Positions 38,015 to 46,016 of a DNA stretch of 64,000 nt are shown here, piece after piece. The translations under genes and the position numbers were made by a program. The DNA is from JAOPZW01 sp963803375. Its GTDB lineage: Bacteria > Actinomycetota > Thermoleophilia > Solirubrobacterales > Solirubrobacteraceae. The stretch's first letter is position 1, and every line of letters begins with the position of its first letter. The notes under the pieces were generated by a model. That model was not told the origin of the DNA, did not search any database, and saw only the letters and a program-made list of their open reading frames with translations. The DNA is taken from assembly GCA_963803375.1 (NCBI GenBank), contig CAWDMB010000001.1, positions 347,435 to 411,434 of the forward strand, written 5' to 3'.

Positions 38015-38941
38015 ATGAGCCGGCAGACCTCGCCGTCGCGCACCGAGCGCGTCGACTTCCGCGCCACGAGCGACCCCGCGCTGCACGAGTCCGCCGACCG
38101 CGGCGAGACGAACCTGCTCACCTACGGCGAGCTCTACCGCCTCTGGGAACGCCAGCATTGGGCGACGCAGGACCTCGACTTCAGCCAGGACCGCGTCGAC
38201 TGGCACGAGCGCATCGAGCCCGACGAGCGCGTCGCGCGGATGTACGGCCTGAGCTCGTTCTTCGTCGGCGAGCAGCGCGTCGTCGCCGAGCTCGGGCCGA
38301 TCATGCGCGCGGTGCCCGACGAGGACATGCGGATCTTCCTGTGCACCCAGATCGCCGACGAGGCCCGGCACGTCGCCTTCTTCGACCGCTTCTACACCGA
38401 GGTCGGCGTGCTCGAGGCCGACGGGCTGCAGGAGCGCCTGGCGGAGACGAGCGAGCACCTCAACCCCGAGTTCGGGGAGCTCTTCGACGAGCTCCTGCAC
38501 CGGCGCACGGATCGCCTCGCCGTCGAGCCCGAGGACCGCGAGGTGCTCGTCGAGGCGATCACGATCTACCACATGGTCATCGAGGGGATGCTGGCCCTCA
38601 CCGGCCAGCACTTCATCATCGACTTCAACGAGCGCCAGGGGACGCTGCCCGGCTTCGTCGACGGCTTCACGAAGGTCGCGCGCGACGAGCACCGCCACGT
38701 CGCCTTCGGCGCGCGCTTCCTGCGCGACATGGCGCGCGAGGACCCCGGCCACGGCGAGGCGATCCAGCGCGCGCTCGTGGAAGTCGGCCCCGTGGCCGAC
38801 GCCGTCCTGCGCCCGCGGTGGGTTCCCGAGGGCGAGGACGACACGCAGTTCTTCGGCGCGAGCGTGACCGAGACGCGGGCCTTCGCGCTCCAGGCGCTCG
38901 CGCGCCGCCTGAAGGTCATCGGTGTGGCCGCCGTCGCCTAG
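38015..38941 (+). CDS. R2-like ligand-binding oxidase (R2lox)
   Basis: 308-residue ferritin-like Mn/Fe protein. Metal ligands fit R2lox rather than ribonucleotide reductase: Glu86 (GEQRVV), Glu116 and His119 (DEARH), Glu190 (IEGML), Glu225 and His228 (DEHRH). Val89 (three after Glu86) and Tyr185 (five before Glu190) occupy the positions of the Val-Tyr ether cross-link of R2lox. The family binds a fatty-acid-like ligand and performs two-electron oxidation of unknown substrates. The TAG stop lies in the CTAG where an IS element is inserted, so the coding sequence is intact. Confidence 0.92.
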   Translation: MSRQTSPSRTERVDFRATSDPALHESADRGETNLLTYGELYRLWERQHWATQDLDFSQDRVDWHERIEPDERVARMYGLSSFFVGEQRVVAELGPIMRAVPDEDMRIFLCTQIADEARHVAFFDRFYTEVGVLEADGLQERLAETSEHLNPEFGELFDELLHRRTDRLAVEPEDREVLVEAITIYHMVIEGMLALTGQHFIIDFNERQGTLPGFVDGFTKVARDEHRHVAFGARFLRDMAREDPGHGEAIQRALVEVGPVADAVLRPRWVPEGEDDTQFFGASVTETRAFALQALARRLKVIGVAAVA

Positions 38942-39948
38942 ATGAGTTGTGCCGCGGGGTCAGGCGGTGTAGGAGGCCAGCGAGCGGCTGGGGCGGCCGA
39001 GGCGGTGGTTGAGGGCGATGGCGGCGGCGAGCGCTGCGAAGCGGCAGGCGAGTCGGACGCGCAATTGATGCAGGGTGCGGGCGCGGTGGCGTTCGAGGCC
39101 GAGGATGTCCTTGGCGGTGAAGAAGATCGACTCGATCCGCTGGCGGATCGGCGCGAGGTGCGGTCCGCGTCCCTGTTCGTCCTTGCGGCGCGGGCGGTGG
39201 ATCGTCGCGTCGAGTGCGTTGAGGTCGGCTTCGAACTGGCGCCCGCAGAAGTTCTTGTCGCCGACGACGATCAGCATCTGGCCGGGTTGGCGCTCGCAGC
39301 GCGCGACCAGTTGCAGGCACACGGTCTTCTCGTCGACCTTCGGCGAGGTCAGCGCGAGCGCTCGTGGCGTGCCGTCCAGCGCGAACAGTGCGTGCAGCCG
39401 AAAGCCCCAGAAGAAGCGGCTGTGGCTCGCGCAGTAGCCGTAGTCGGCGGCGTCGGCGAGCCGGCTGCGGCGCATCGTCTCGACGCTGCGCGCGCACTCC
39501 ACCGGGGTCGAGTCGACGAGCACTAACTCGTCATAGAAGCCGGGAGAGTGACGCGCGAACTCCGCGATCAATCCCTCGATCACCGCGCTCAGGCGCAGCC
39601 GGCGCTTATGGAAGGCGCTGCGCTCGGGCAGGCGTGGGAACAGGTGCACCAGCCGGCGTGCGGCGATCGCCAGGAACTGCTCGTCCGAGCGGCAATCGAG
39701 CAGCGCCTGGGCGATGCACAACGCGATGACCTCCTGATCGGTGATCCTTCGCCTGGCGTTGGCGGCCTTCTTCGGCAGGAGATCGTCGACGGTGCAGTAA
39801 ACAGCGATCAGCAGCAGATCGAGGTCGGCGTCTATCGTGGCCCTCCCCGGGGTCGACGGTTGGCAATAAGCACCGCCGACTTCGATCTGCCTGCTTATGT
39901 CCCCTTCTCAACCCCCACGACCCGCCGCCAGGCCGTGGCACAACTCAT
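38942..39948 (-). mobile_element. IS982-like insertion sequence
   Basis: About 1.0 kb bounded by terminal inverted repeats ATGAGTTGTGCC(G/A)CGG, with CTAG on both outer sides (38938-38941 and 39949-39952). Encodes one DDE transposase on the minus strand. Inserted directly after the R2lox stop and abutting a MITE that shares the right-hand CTAG, so two elements have used the same target. Confidence 0.85.
38960..39835 (-). pseudogene. IS982-family transposase, probable start-codon loss
   Basis: DDE transposase with the family's N-terminal DADLDLLLIAVYCTVDDLLP and DQEVIALCIAQALL, then LVDSTPVECARS (first Asp), YGYCASHSRFFWG, VVGDKNFCGRQFE (second Asp) and IRQRIESIFFTAKD (third catalytic acid). 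Full homology extends upstream of the first available start (TTG at 39721) to about 39835, where the codon expected to be ATG reads ATA. There is no other ATG, GTG or TTG in this open region, so the copy is either inactive or uses a rare ATA/ATC start. Confidence 0.7.
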
Positions 39949-40125
39949 CTAGTGGGTCTTCTCGTGACGTTGGGCCGGAAACGGCGAGGCGCCGGCGCCG
40001 ACTGGCGAGAGACGAACCCACCCTGCCCGCGAGCAATGGTGGAGCCATTGCCGCGACCGAGGACAAAGCCAGGTGGTGATCGGCGTCCGCCGTTTGCGGT
40101 CAAACGTTGCGAGAAGGCCCACTAG
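39949..40125. mobile_element. MITE copy 2, ~177 bp
   Basis: Inverted relative to the copy at 33290: starts CTAGTGGGTCTTCTCGTG and ends GAGAAGGCCCACTAG. Outer ~75 bp on each side nearly identical to copy 1; the core differs (GGGCAGGGTGGGTTCGTCTC here). Non-coding. Directly adjacent to the IS982-like element. Confidence 0.85.
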
Positions 40126-40219
40126 ATCTGCCTCGGCCTCGGCACCCACGCGCACGACGGCACGGTGCTCCTGCTGACGCCCGAGCCCGAGGCGGAGCTC
40201 GGCGACCGGGTTGGTTAGG
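40126..40219 (+). pseudogene. Orphan 3' coding-like fragment after the MITE
   Basis: Frame reads ICLGLGTHAHDGTVLLLTPEPE and AELGDRVG, then TAG at 40217-40219. It has no start and begins at the MITE border. The codon pattern is that of a real C-terminus, so it may be the tail of a gene lost when the region was rearranged. Its origin is not identified; the sequence does not join the R2lox frame, which has its own stop. Confidence 0.3.
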
Positions 40220-41708
40220 GGGCGACCTGCGGCGCCTCGTCCGCGGATGGCGTGGGCGCCGGGGCCGGGTCTGCGGGCGGCGCCGTCTCGGCCGGCGCCG
40301 GCGTGGGCGCGCGGTCTGCGGGCGGCGCCGCGCCGGCCGCGGGTGCGGAGGTCGTCGTGGGCGGGGCCGGGGCGCTCGCCGCGGGCGGCGTGGCGTCGGG
40401 AGCCTCGTCGGCGGACGGCGCCTGGGGCGGCAGCGACGCGCTGGCCGAGCCCTGCTCGGGGGCGAGGGCCGCGCTCGGGGCGGCGGGCGACGGGACGCCG
40501 GCCGCGGCCGGCGTCGCGGCGGCGGGCGCCGCCTGCGGCTTGGCGGCGGCGGCCGCGCGCCGGCCGCTGTGGCGCCCGGTCGCCGACGACGCCCGAACGC
40601 GGCGGCGCGGAGCGGCGGGCGCCGCGCTGGCGGGCTGCGGTCGGCTCGCGACGACCTGTGGCGCCGCCGGCGGCGTGGCGACCGCGCGCGAGGCGGCCAC
40701 GGGACGCGGAGCCGGCGTCGCGCGACCGTTCGTCGCGTGGTCGACCTCGACGGCCCCGGCGGTGACGATGGCCGCGGCGGCGAGCCCGGCGGCCGCCTTG
40801 GCTCCGATGGCGCCGACGCCGGCCGAGAGCGCACCGCCGGCGCCGGCGGCGCTCGCCGAGGTGCCGGCCGCGGCCGCGGCCGAGCCGCCCGCGCCGGCCG
40901 TCGTGCCCAGGTTGGCGAGCACGAGCTTCTTGAGCAGGAGCAGCGGCCCGACGGGCAGCATCGCCGCGAGCGCCTTGTTCGTCTCCTTGAGCTGCTTGCG
41001 GAAGCCCGCGCAGCGCTCGCAGGAGCGCAGGTGCCGGCGCACCGGCGGCGAGACTCGCCGCAGGCCCTCGGCCACCTCTCCGAGCTCGTCGCGGACCTCC
41101 TCGCAGCTGAGGTGGCGCGCCTCGGCCGCCTCGGCGAGCGAGACGCGCGCGCGGACGAGGAGCGACTTCACCGAGGGGACCGTGGTCTCCATCGCCTCGG
41201 AGATCTGCTCGTAGGAGAGCGCGTCGATCTCGCGCAGCAGGAGCGCCGTGCGCTGGCTCTCGGGGAGCTCGTGCACGTCGCCCATGAGCAGGCGGAACTC
41301 CTCGCGCCTATGCACCTTGTCGGCGGTCGAGGCGCCGTGCTCGGCGAGGTGCACGTCCATCGAGTCCACGCCGATGGCCTGCGTGCGACGCAGGTGGTTG
41401 AGCGACCGGTTGCGCGCGATCCGGTAGAGCCACGGGCGCACGTTGATCGGCCGCTCGTCGGCGACCATGGCGTTGAAGGCCGCGGCGAAGACCTCCTGCA
41501 GGACGTCCTCGGCATCCTCGCGGGAGCCGAGCATGTGGCGGCAGAACGAGAGCAGGCGCGCCTGGTAGCGGCCGACCAGGGCCTCGTAGGCCGCCTGGTT
41601 GCCCCGCCGCGTCAGCGCGACGAGCCGCTCGTCCGATTGCAGGCGAAGCAGCGGGGTGGGACCCCGCAGGCCGTCGCGGCCGACGTGTCTGAGTGCTGAG
41701 ACTTCCAC
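40215..41708 (-). CDS. ECF-type sigma-70 factor with fused zinc-finger and long Ala/Pro-rich tail
   Basis: About 497 residues from the GTG at 41708 (ATG at 41798 gives 30 more). Sigma region 2 (ALVGRYQARLLSFCRHMLGS, EDVLQEVFAAAF, RPWLYRIARNRSLNHLR), region 4 (LPESQRTALLLREIDALSYEQI, VPSVKSLLVRARVSLAEA), then a zinc-binding anti-sigma-like motif HLRSCERCAGF, a hydrophobic segment (LLLLKKLVLANLG... AAGLAAAAIVTAGAV) and about 170 residues of alanine/proline. A sigma and anti-sigma module in one chain with a likely membrane span suggests built-in regulation. Its end overlaps the orphan fragment. Confidence 0.88.
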   Translation of the reverse strand: MEVSALRHVGRDGLRGPTPLLRLQSDERLVALTRRGNQAAYEALVGRYQARLLSFCRHMLGSREDAEDVLQEVFAAAFNAMVADERPINVRPWLYRIARNRSLNHLRRTQAIGVDSMDVHLAEHGASTADKVHRREEFRLLMGDVHELPESQRTALLLREIDALSYEQISEAMETTVPSVKSLLVRARVSLAEAAEARHLSCEEVRDELGEVAEGLRRVSPPVRRHLRSCERCAGFRKQLKETNKALAAMLPVGPLLLLKKLVLANLGTTAGAGGSAAAAAGTSASAAGAGGALSAGVGAIGAKAAAGLAAAAIVTAGAVEVDHATNGRATPAPRPVAASRAVATPPAAPQVVASRPQPASAAPAAPRRRVRASSATGRHSGRRAAAAAKPQAAPAAATPAAAGVPSPAAPSAALAPEQGSASASLPPQAPSADEAPDATPPAASAPAPPTTTSAPAAGAAPPADRAPTPAPAETAPPADPAPAPTPSADEAPQVAP

Positions 41709-41803
41709 GCGTGAGAAGAGGGGTCCGGACCCCGCTGGACTCAGAACACGGGCGAGGTCACCGGGTTGCGCCCCCCTCAGGGTAGCCTGAGCGCGCATTC
41801 CAC

Positions 41804-41887
41804 GCCCGGGTGGCGGAACTGGTAGACGCCGCCGGTTTAAACCCGGCTGTCCGCGAGGACGTGGGGGTTCGAGTCCCTCCCCGGGCA
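41804..41887 (+). tRNA. tRNA-Leu (UAA)
   Basis: Acceptor arms GCCCGGG and CCCGGGC with discriminator A, long class II variable arm (TGTCCGCGAGGACGT), T-arm GGGGGTTCGAGTCCCTCC. Anticodon stem GCCGG/CCGGC with loop TTTAAAC gives anticodon TAA, reading UUA, a very rare codon in this genome, so the tRNA could act like bldA of Streptomyces (inference). CCA is not encoded. Confidence 0.95.
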
Positions 41888-41941
41888 TGGCGATCGCCGA
41901 GATAGGGTTGCGCCATCCACCACGAGGGAGGTCCGGCGTTC

Positions 41942-43330
41942 TTGCAGCAGCCGAGGGTCCTTGGTCGAGCGGTCGCCGCGGCGGTCCTCGTGCTGGCGTG
42001 CGCCGGCTGGGCCACGCCGGCGCAGGCCGCGCTCAAGCGCGTGACCGCCCGCCAGGGACCGTTCACCCTGCAGCCCTACCAGGTCCGCTTCGACACGTCG
42101 GGCACGCGCGGCGTGCGCGCGCCGCGCCTGGCCGGCTACCTCGTGCGCATGCACGCCCGCGTCGTCGACCGCCGCGGGCGCCCGATCCCCGTGAGCCGGG
42201 TCATGCTCCACCACCTCGTCTACAAGAACGACGGCCGCTTCCCCGGCGATCGTCACGACGGCACGTGCGGCGGGCGGTCGGAGAGCTTCTACGGCCGCGG
42301 CGAGGAGGACGAGCGCCTGCGCCTCCCGCGCGGCTACGGCCTGCGCCTGCGCAAGCACGACCGCTGGCACGCCAACTGGATGCTCATGAACCACTCCAAG
42401 GTCGTGGATCGCGCGTACATCGAGTACACCGCGACCGTCGACATCGCCGTCAGGCGCAAGGCGGTCAAGCCCTACTGGCTGCGCGTGACGCCGTGCTCGA
42501 CGCGCCGCGACCCGATCTTCGACGTGCCCGGCGGCGGCGCGCCCGGTTCCACCCACGTCCAGGCCCTCGACTGGACCGTGCCCCGCAGTGGCCGGATCGT
42601 CGCGGCCGCCGCCCACCTGCACGGCGGCGCGACGAGCATGTCGCTGACGCAGCCGCGCTGCGGCGGGCGGACGCTGCTGAGCTCGAGCGCGCTCTACGGG
42701 CCGCCGAGCCACCCCTACTACCACGTCTGGCCGATCCTCCACGAGCCGGGGCCGGTCGCCACGGCCTGGGTGCAGAGCCGGCGCGGCCTGGCGATCCGGG
42801 AGGGCGAGCGCCTGCGCGTCAACGCCCTCTACGACAACCAGCAGGCGCACGTGCGCGTCATGGGCATCTTCCACGTCTATGTGGCTTCCGACCGCCGGGC
42901 GAGGAGGGGCTGCCGGGCGCTGCCCGACGACGTGCGCGCCCTGCTGCCGCGGATGGCGGGCGCGCGCACGATGCCACCGGTGTTCGAGCTCCCGCTCAAC
43001 GTGCTCGACGCCATGGGCCGCGCCCAGCCGGTCACGACGCTGCCCGGGCCGCTGCAGACAGCGCAGGGTGACGCCGAGGTCGCGCTGCGCAACGTCACCG
43101 CCGTGCCCAGCCGGATCTCGGTGCCGGCGGGCGCGACCGTCCGCTGGCGCTTCCAGGATCCCGTGCGCCACGACGTGACGCTCGTCAACGGGGGCCCGGG
43201 CTTCTCGAGCCCGCAACGGTTCGGCGGCACGTTTGCGCACCGCTTCACGACCCCCGGCACCTACCGGCTGTACTGCTCGTTGCACCCCCTGTCGATGCCG
43301 CAGGAGGTCGACGTGAGGCCTACTTCCTGA
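41942..43330 (+). CDS. Secreted copper protein: PHM-like monooxygenase domains plus C-terminal cupredoxin
   Basis: 462 residues with a signal peptide (to about AQA-29). The body has the copper-ligand pattern of the two-domain peptidylglycine/dopamine monooxygenase fold: adjacent His90-His91 (MLHHLVYKN), His151 (LMNHS), then His225-x-His227 (AAHLHGG) and Met307 (RVMGIF). The last ~85 residues are a plastocyanin-like domain with type 1 ligands His410, Cys445, His448 and Met452 (YCSLHPLSM). No named family. TTG start. Convergent, with 11 nt overlap, with the next gene. The PHM relationship is inferred from ligand order. Confidence 0.78.
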   Translation: MQQPRVLGRAVAAAVLVLACAGWATPAQAALKRVTARQGPFTLQPYQVRFDTSGTRGVRAPRLAGYLVRMHARVVDRRGRPIPVSRVMLHHLVYKNDGRFPGDRHDGTCGGRSESFYGRGEEDERLRLPRGYGLRLRKHDRWHANWMLMNHSKVVDRAYIEYTATVDIAVRRKAVKPYWLRVTPCSTRRDPIFDVPGGGAPGSTHVQALDWTVPRSGRIVAAAAHLHGGATSMSLTQPRCGGRTLLSSSALYGPPSHPYYHVWPILHEPGPVATAWVQSRRGLAIREGERLRVNALYDNQQAHVRVMGIFHVYVASDRRARRGCRALPDDVRALLPRMAGARTMPPVFELPLNVLDAMGRAQPVTTLPGPLQTAQGDAEVALRNVTAVPSRISVPAGATVRWRFQDPVRHDVTLVNGGPGFSSPQRFGGTFAHRFTTPGTYRLYCSLHPLSMPQEVDVRPTS

Positions 43331-44261
43331 AGCCCGCGGCGTACTTCTTGAACGTGTAGTAGCCCGCGCGCGGCTTGCCGCCCCTCGTCATCAGGCCTGC
43401 GTCGAAGCCCTTGCAGTTCGCGCCGTACCAGTTGTAGTTGTACAGCCGCTTGACCGGCTTGTAGTCCTTGGCCAGGTTGAACATGTAGGCGACCGCCTTG
43501 GCGGCGCGCTTCGTGCTGCACTTCAGGCGCTTGCCGAAGTTGACGATGCCGCCGGTCTCCGTCATCCAGAACGTCGCCCGCTTGTTCCACCTGCGCACGG
43601 CGGTGATGACGGCCCTGGTCGAGGTCGCCCGCGAGTAGTTCGTGTCGCCGTAGTTGTGCAGGCCGACGATCGAGGCGGCGCGGCGGCTGGCCGGGCTCAG
43701 CGCCCTGTAGAACGCGTTGGTGTAGTCGAGGAACCCGGGCTGGTCGAGGACGTCGAGCGCGACGATCGTGCAGCCCGCGCAGAGCTTGCGGAACTCGGTG
43801 AAGTACTGCGCCGCGCGCTTGGGGCTGCGGTAGGTCGGCTGCGACTTGTGGTTGGCCTCGTTCCAGACGCCCCAGTCGCGCACGCCGAGGGCGCGATAGT
43901 GCTTGACGAGCTTGCCGACGTCGCGGCGAAAGGTCCTGAGCGACGGCAGCTTGGCCTTGCGGTAGCGCAGGTCGTTGGTGGAGATGTGCATGTAGACCCG
44001 CGTGCCGGCACGGCGGGCGGCGGCGACGTACTGGTCGCCGAGCTCCCGGGCGTAGCGGACCTTCATCGCGTCCCAGCGGATGAAGTAGCGGACCTGCTTG
44101 AGCTTCAGGCTCTTGTAGCGCGACTGCTTGAAGAGCTTGGCGTGCTGGTCGCCCATGCCGACGATGACGTTGGTCTTGGCGCCGGCCGGAGCGGCCGCCG
44201 CGGCCGTCAGCAGGGCGGCGATGAGCGCGATGAGCGCGGTGCGCTGAAGTGTCTTGGGCAT
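43320..44261 (-). CDS. Secreted clan GH-A glycoside hydrolase-like protein
   Basis: 313 residues from the ATG at 44261: signal peptide (TALIALIAALLTAAAAAPAGA) then a TIM-barrel. The acid/base pair Asn134-Glu135 (WGVWNEANH) and a nucleophile candidate Glu235 (FWMTETGG) sit 100 residues apart, as in clan GH-A enzymes. Related to GH5/GH39-like families of actinobacteria; substrate unknown. The upstream in-frame ATG at 44345 gives a non-signal-like extension and is not used. Confidence 0.8.
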   Translation of the reverse strand: MPKTLQRTALIALIAALLTAAAAAPAGAKTNVIVGMGDQHAKLFKQSRYKSLKLKQVRYFIRWDAMKVRYARELGDQYVAAARRAGTRVYMHISTNDLRYRKAKLPSLRTFRRDVGKLVKHYRALGVRDWGVWNEANHKSQPTYRSPKRAAQYFTEFRKLCAGCTIVALDVLDQPGFLDYTNAFYRALSPASRRAASIVGLHNYGDTNYSRATSTRAVITAVRRWNKRATFWMTETGGIVNFGKRLKCSTKRAAKAVAYMFNLAKDYKPVKRLYNYNWYGANCKGFDAGLMTRGGKPRAGYYTFKKYAAGFRK

Positions 44262-44442
44262 CGGTGAAGGAACCTCGGAGGACGTGAGCTGGTTGCGCCG
44301 CGAGGGCGAGCTGGCGCGTTGCCACTCATCGGAAACCCTCGGCACAGGGTGGCAGCGGCGCCGGACGGTCGGTGAAGATCCAGCCTCGCCGTCACGTGCC
44401 GGCGGACGGCGAACCGGGCCACCTTAGCGGCTCGACGGCCGG

Positions 44443-45123
44443 CTACGCGACGGCGGCGTCCTGGACGCCCACCGCTGTCAGGAAGTCGAGCAGCGCGTCG
44501 GCGAGGGCCGCGTCCCCGTGCACCGCGAGCCCGGCGCGCCCGGGCTCGGGCCCCAGCGCGTCGACCCAGGCGCCCTCCGAGCCGGCGATCCGGGCGTCGG
44601 CCTCGGGGGCGGCGCGCTCCTCGTAGTCGACCGCGCGACCGTCGAGTCGCAGGAGGTGATGCGCGTCGGCGCCGTCGCGCCGGGTGATCGTGAGCTCGAC
44701 CGTCCCGCTGACGTGCGGCGGCGCCATGAGCCCGGGCGCGCAGCGCAGGATCGCCCCGACGTCGACGGCCTCGCCGGGCCGCGGTGGCCCCCAGGTCCAG
44801 CGGTAGCCCCAGCGCGCGAGCGCCCCGACGACCGGCAGCAGGTCGCGGGCGCGGTCGGTGAGCTCGTAGTCCACGCGCGGCGGAACCTCTCGATAGCGCC
44901 GGCGCGACAGCAGGCCGTCGGCCACCATCCGGTTCAGGCGCGAGCGCAGCTGCTCGGTCGAGATCCCCGGCAGGACCCGCTGCAGCTCGACGAACCGCCG
45001 CGGGCCGCCGGCCAGGTCGCGGACGATGAGCAGGGTCCACTTGTCGCCGACGAGGTCGAGTGCGCGGGCGTCCGGCGCCCACTGGTCGTACGGATGGCGC
45101 TTCGGCGGCGGGGACGGCGACAT
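44443..45123 (-). CDS. HxlR-family transcriptional regulator with extra C-terminal domain
   Basis: 226 residues. HxlR winged helix (about 14-110): ALDLVGDKWTLLIVRDLAGG, RRFVELQRVLPGISTEQLRSRL, VDYELTDRARDLLPVV. The extra C-terminal domain (about 120-220: GTVELTITRRDG, DARIAGSEGAWVDAL) resembles an SCP2-like sterol-binding fold often attached to HxlR proteins. Divergent from a DsbA-like gene, whose shared promoter carries three palindromes, so it is probably the local repressor/activator. Confidence 0.88.
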   Translation of the reverse strand: MSPSPPPKRHPYDQWAPDARALDLVGDKWTLLIVRDLAGGPRRFVELQRVLPGISTEQLRSRLNRMVADGLLSRRRYREVPPRVDYELTDRARDLLPVVGALARWGYRWTWGPPRPGEAVDVGAILRCAPGLMAPPHVSGTVELTITRRDGADAHHLLRLDGRAVDYEERAAPEADARIAGSEGAWVDALGPEPGRAGLAVHGDAALADALLDFLTAVGVQDAAVA

Positions 45124-45142
45124 CGTCGGACCCCATCATGGA

Positions 45143-45212
45143 CGAACGACGGACGGCTTTCCAGTCCGTCAGGGGGCGGTTTACCGCCAGTCTTCGGGCG
45201 CGCCGTCGTTCG
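45143..45212. promoter_or_regulatory. Nested inverted repeats between hxlR-like and dsbA-like genes
   Basis: Three perfect inverted repeats: CGAACGACGG (45143-45152) with CCGTCGTTCG (45203-45212); GACGGAC (45149-45155) with GTCCGTC (45164-45170); and GGCGGT-TT-ACCGCC (45175-45188). The 141 bp gap is divergent, so these are likely HxlR operator sites. Confidence 0.55.
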
Positions 45213-45264
45213 AGTTCCCAACACGGGTGATCCGAACCGGACCCCGCAACGCAAAGGACAACCC

Positions 45265-45906
45265 ATGGGACACGTGATCGATCTCGATCGGCGTCGCGAG
45301 CGCCGCGCGCGGGGGACGGCGCCGGGGGGCCGCCGGCCGCGCGTGGTCTGCGTCTTCGACGCGGGCTCGCCGTGGACCTACCTGGCCGCCGAGCGCATCG
45401 ACCGGCTCTTCGCCGGGGTGCGCTGGCGGCCTGCGCTCGAGGCGGCGATGCCCGGGGGGCCGCGCGACGACGAGGTCGCGCGCGTCGCCGCAGAGCGAAG
45501 GGCGCGCGAACTGGGCCTGCCGCTCGTCTGGCCGGAGCGGTGGCCCGCCGCGGCAAGGGGGCCGACACGCGTCGCCGCGTTGGCCGCTGGGGGCGGCCGC
45601 GCGGCGGCGTTCGTCCTGGCGGCGGGGCACCTGGCCTTCGGCGGGGGCTTCGACCTCGCCGACCCTCGCGTCCTCGCCGAGGCCGCCGCGGCGGCCGGGC
45701 TGGGCGTCGACGCGGCGCTCGCGGCCAGCCGCGACGCCGGACGTGACGCCGAGCTCGAGGCCGCGGCCCGATCGGTCGTCCGCCGAGGGGGCTCGGGGCT
45801 GCCGGCGCTCGTCGTGGGCGGCGCCCTCTTCTGCGGCGAGGCGCGGGTGCCCGAGGCGGCGGCCGCGCGCTGCGCGGTGCCCGCCCGCGCGTGGACGATC
45901 GCGTAG
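45265..45906 (+). CDS. DsbA/FrnE-like thioredoxin-fold oxidoreductase (2-hydroxychromene-2-carboxylate isomerase-like)
   Basis: 213 residues. VVCVFDAGSPWTYLAAERIDRLF replaces the CxxC site with a S-P-W pattern, as in the 2-hydroxychromene-2-carboxylate isomerase and kappa-GST group; LPALVVGGALFCG is the cis-proline-like strand. The first ~25 residues are basic and may be a poor extension. Function unknown; likely a glutathione- or mycothiol-dependent enzyme. Divergent from the HxlR regulator. Confidence 0.75.
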   Translation: MGHVIDLDRRRERRARGTAPGGRRPRVVCVFDAGSPWTYLAAERIDRLFAGVRWRPALEAAMPGGPRDDEVARVAAERRARELGLPLVWPERWPAAARGPTRVAALAAGGGRAAAFVLAAGHLAFGGGFDLADPRVLAEAAAAAGLGVDAALAASRDAGRDAELEAAARSVVRRGGSGLPALVVGGALFCGEARVPEAAAARCAVPARAWTIA

Positions 45907-46016
45907 GCCCGCCACAATGGCGGACGATGCTCCGCCGCCTGCAACGCGTCGCCCTCGCCCGCCTGGGCCCGCGATTCGCCGGCTCCTTTTCGACGCGCGT
46001 ATCGTGGAGGCCGCGG

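Noticed and set aside
38015..38941. Annotation as ribonucleotide reductase beta subunit
   Set aside because: The Val-Tyr cross-link residues and lack of an adjacent nrdE-type gene favour R2lox.
33290..40125. A composite transposon bounded by the two inverted MITE copies
   Set aside because: The copies differ in their cores and the intervening genes are chromosomal-type; independent insertion at CTAG sites explains them.
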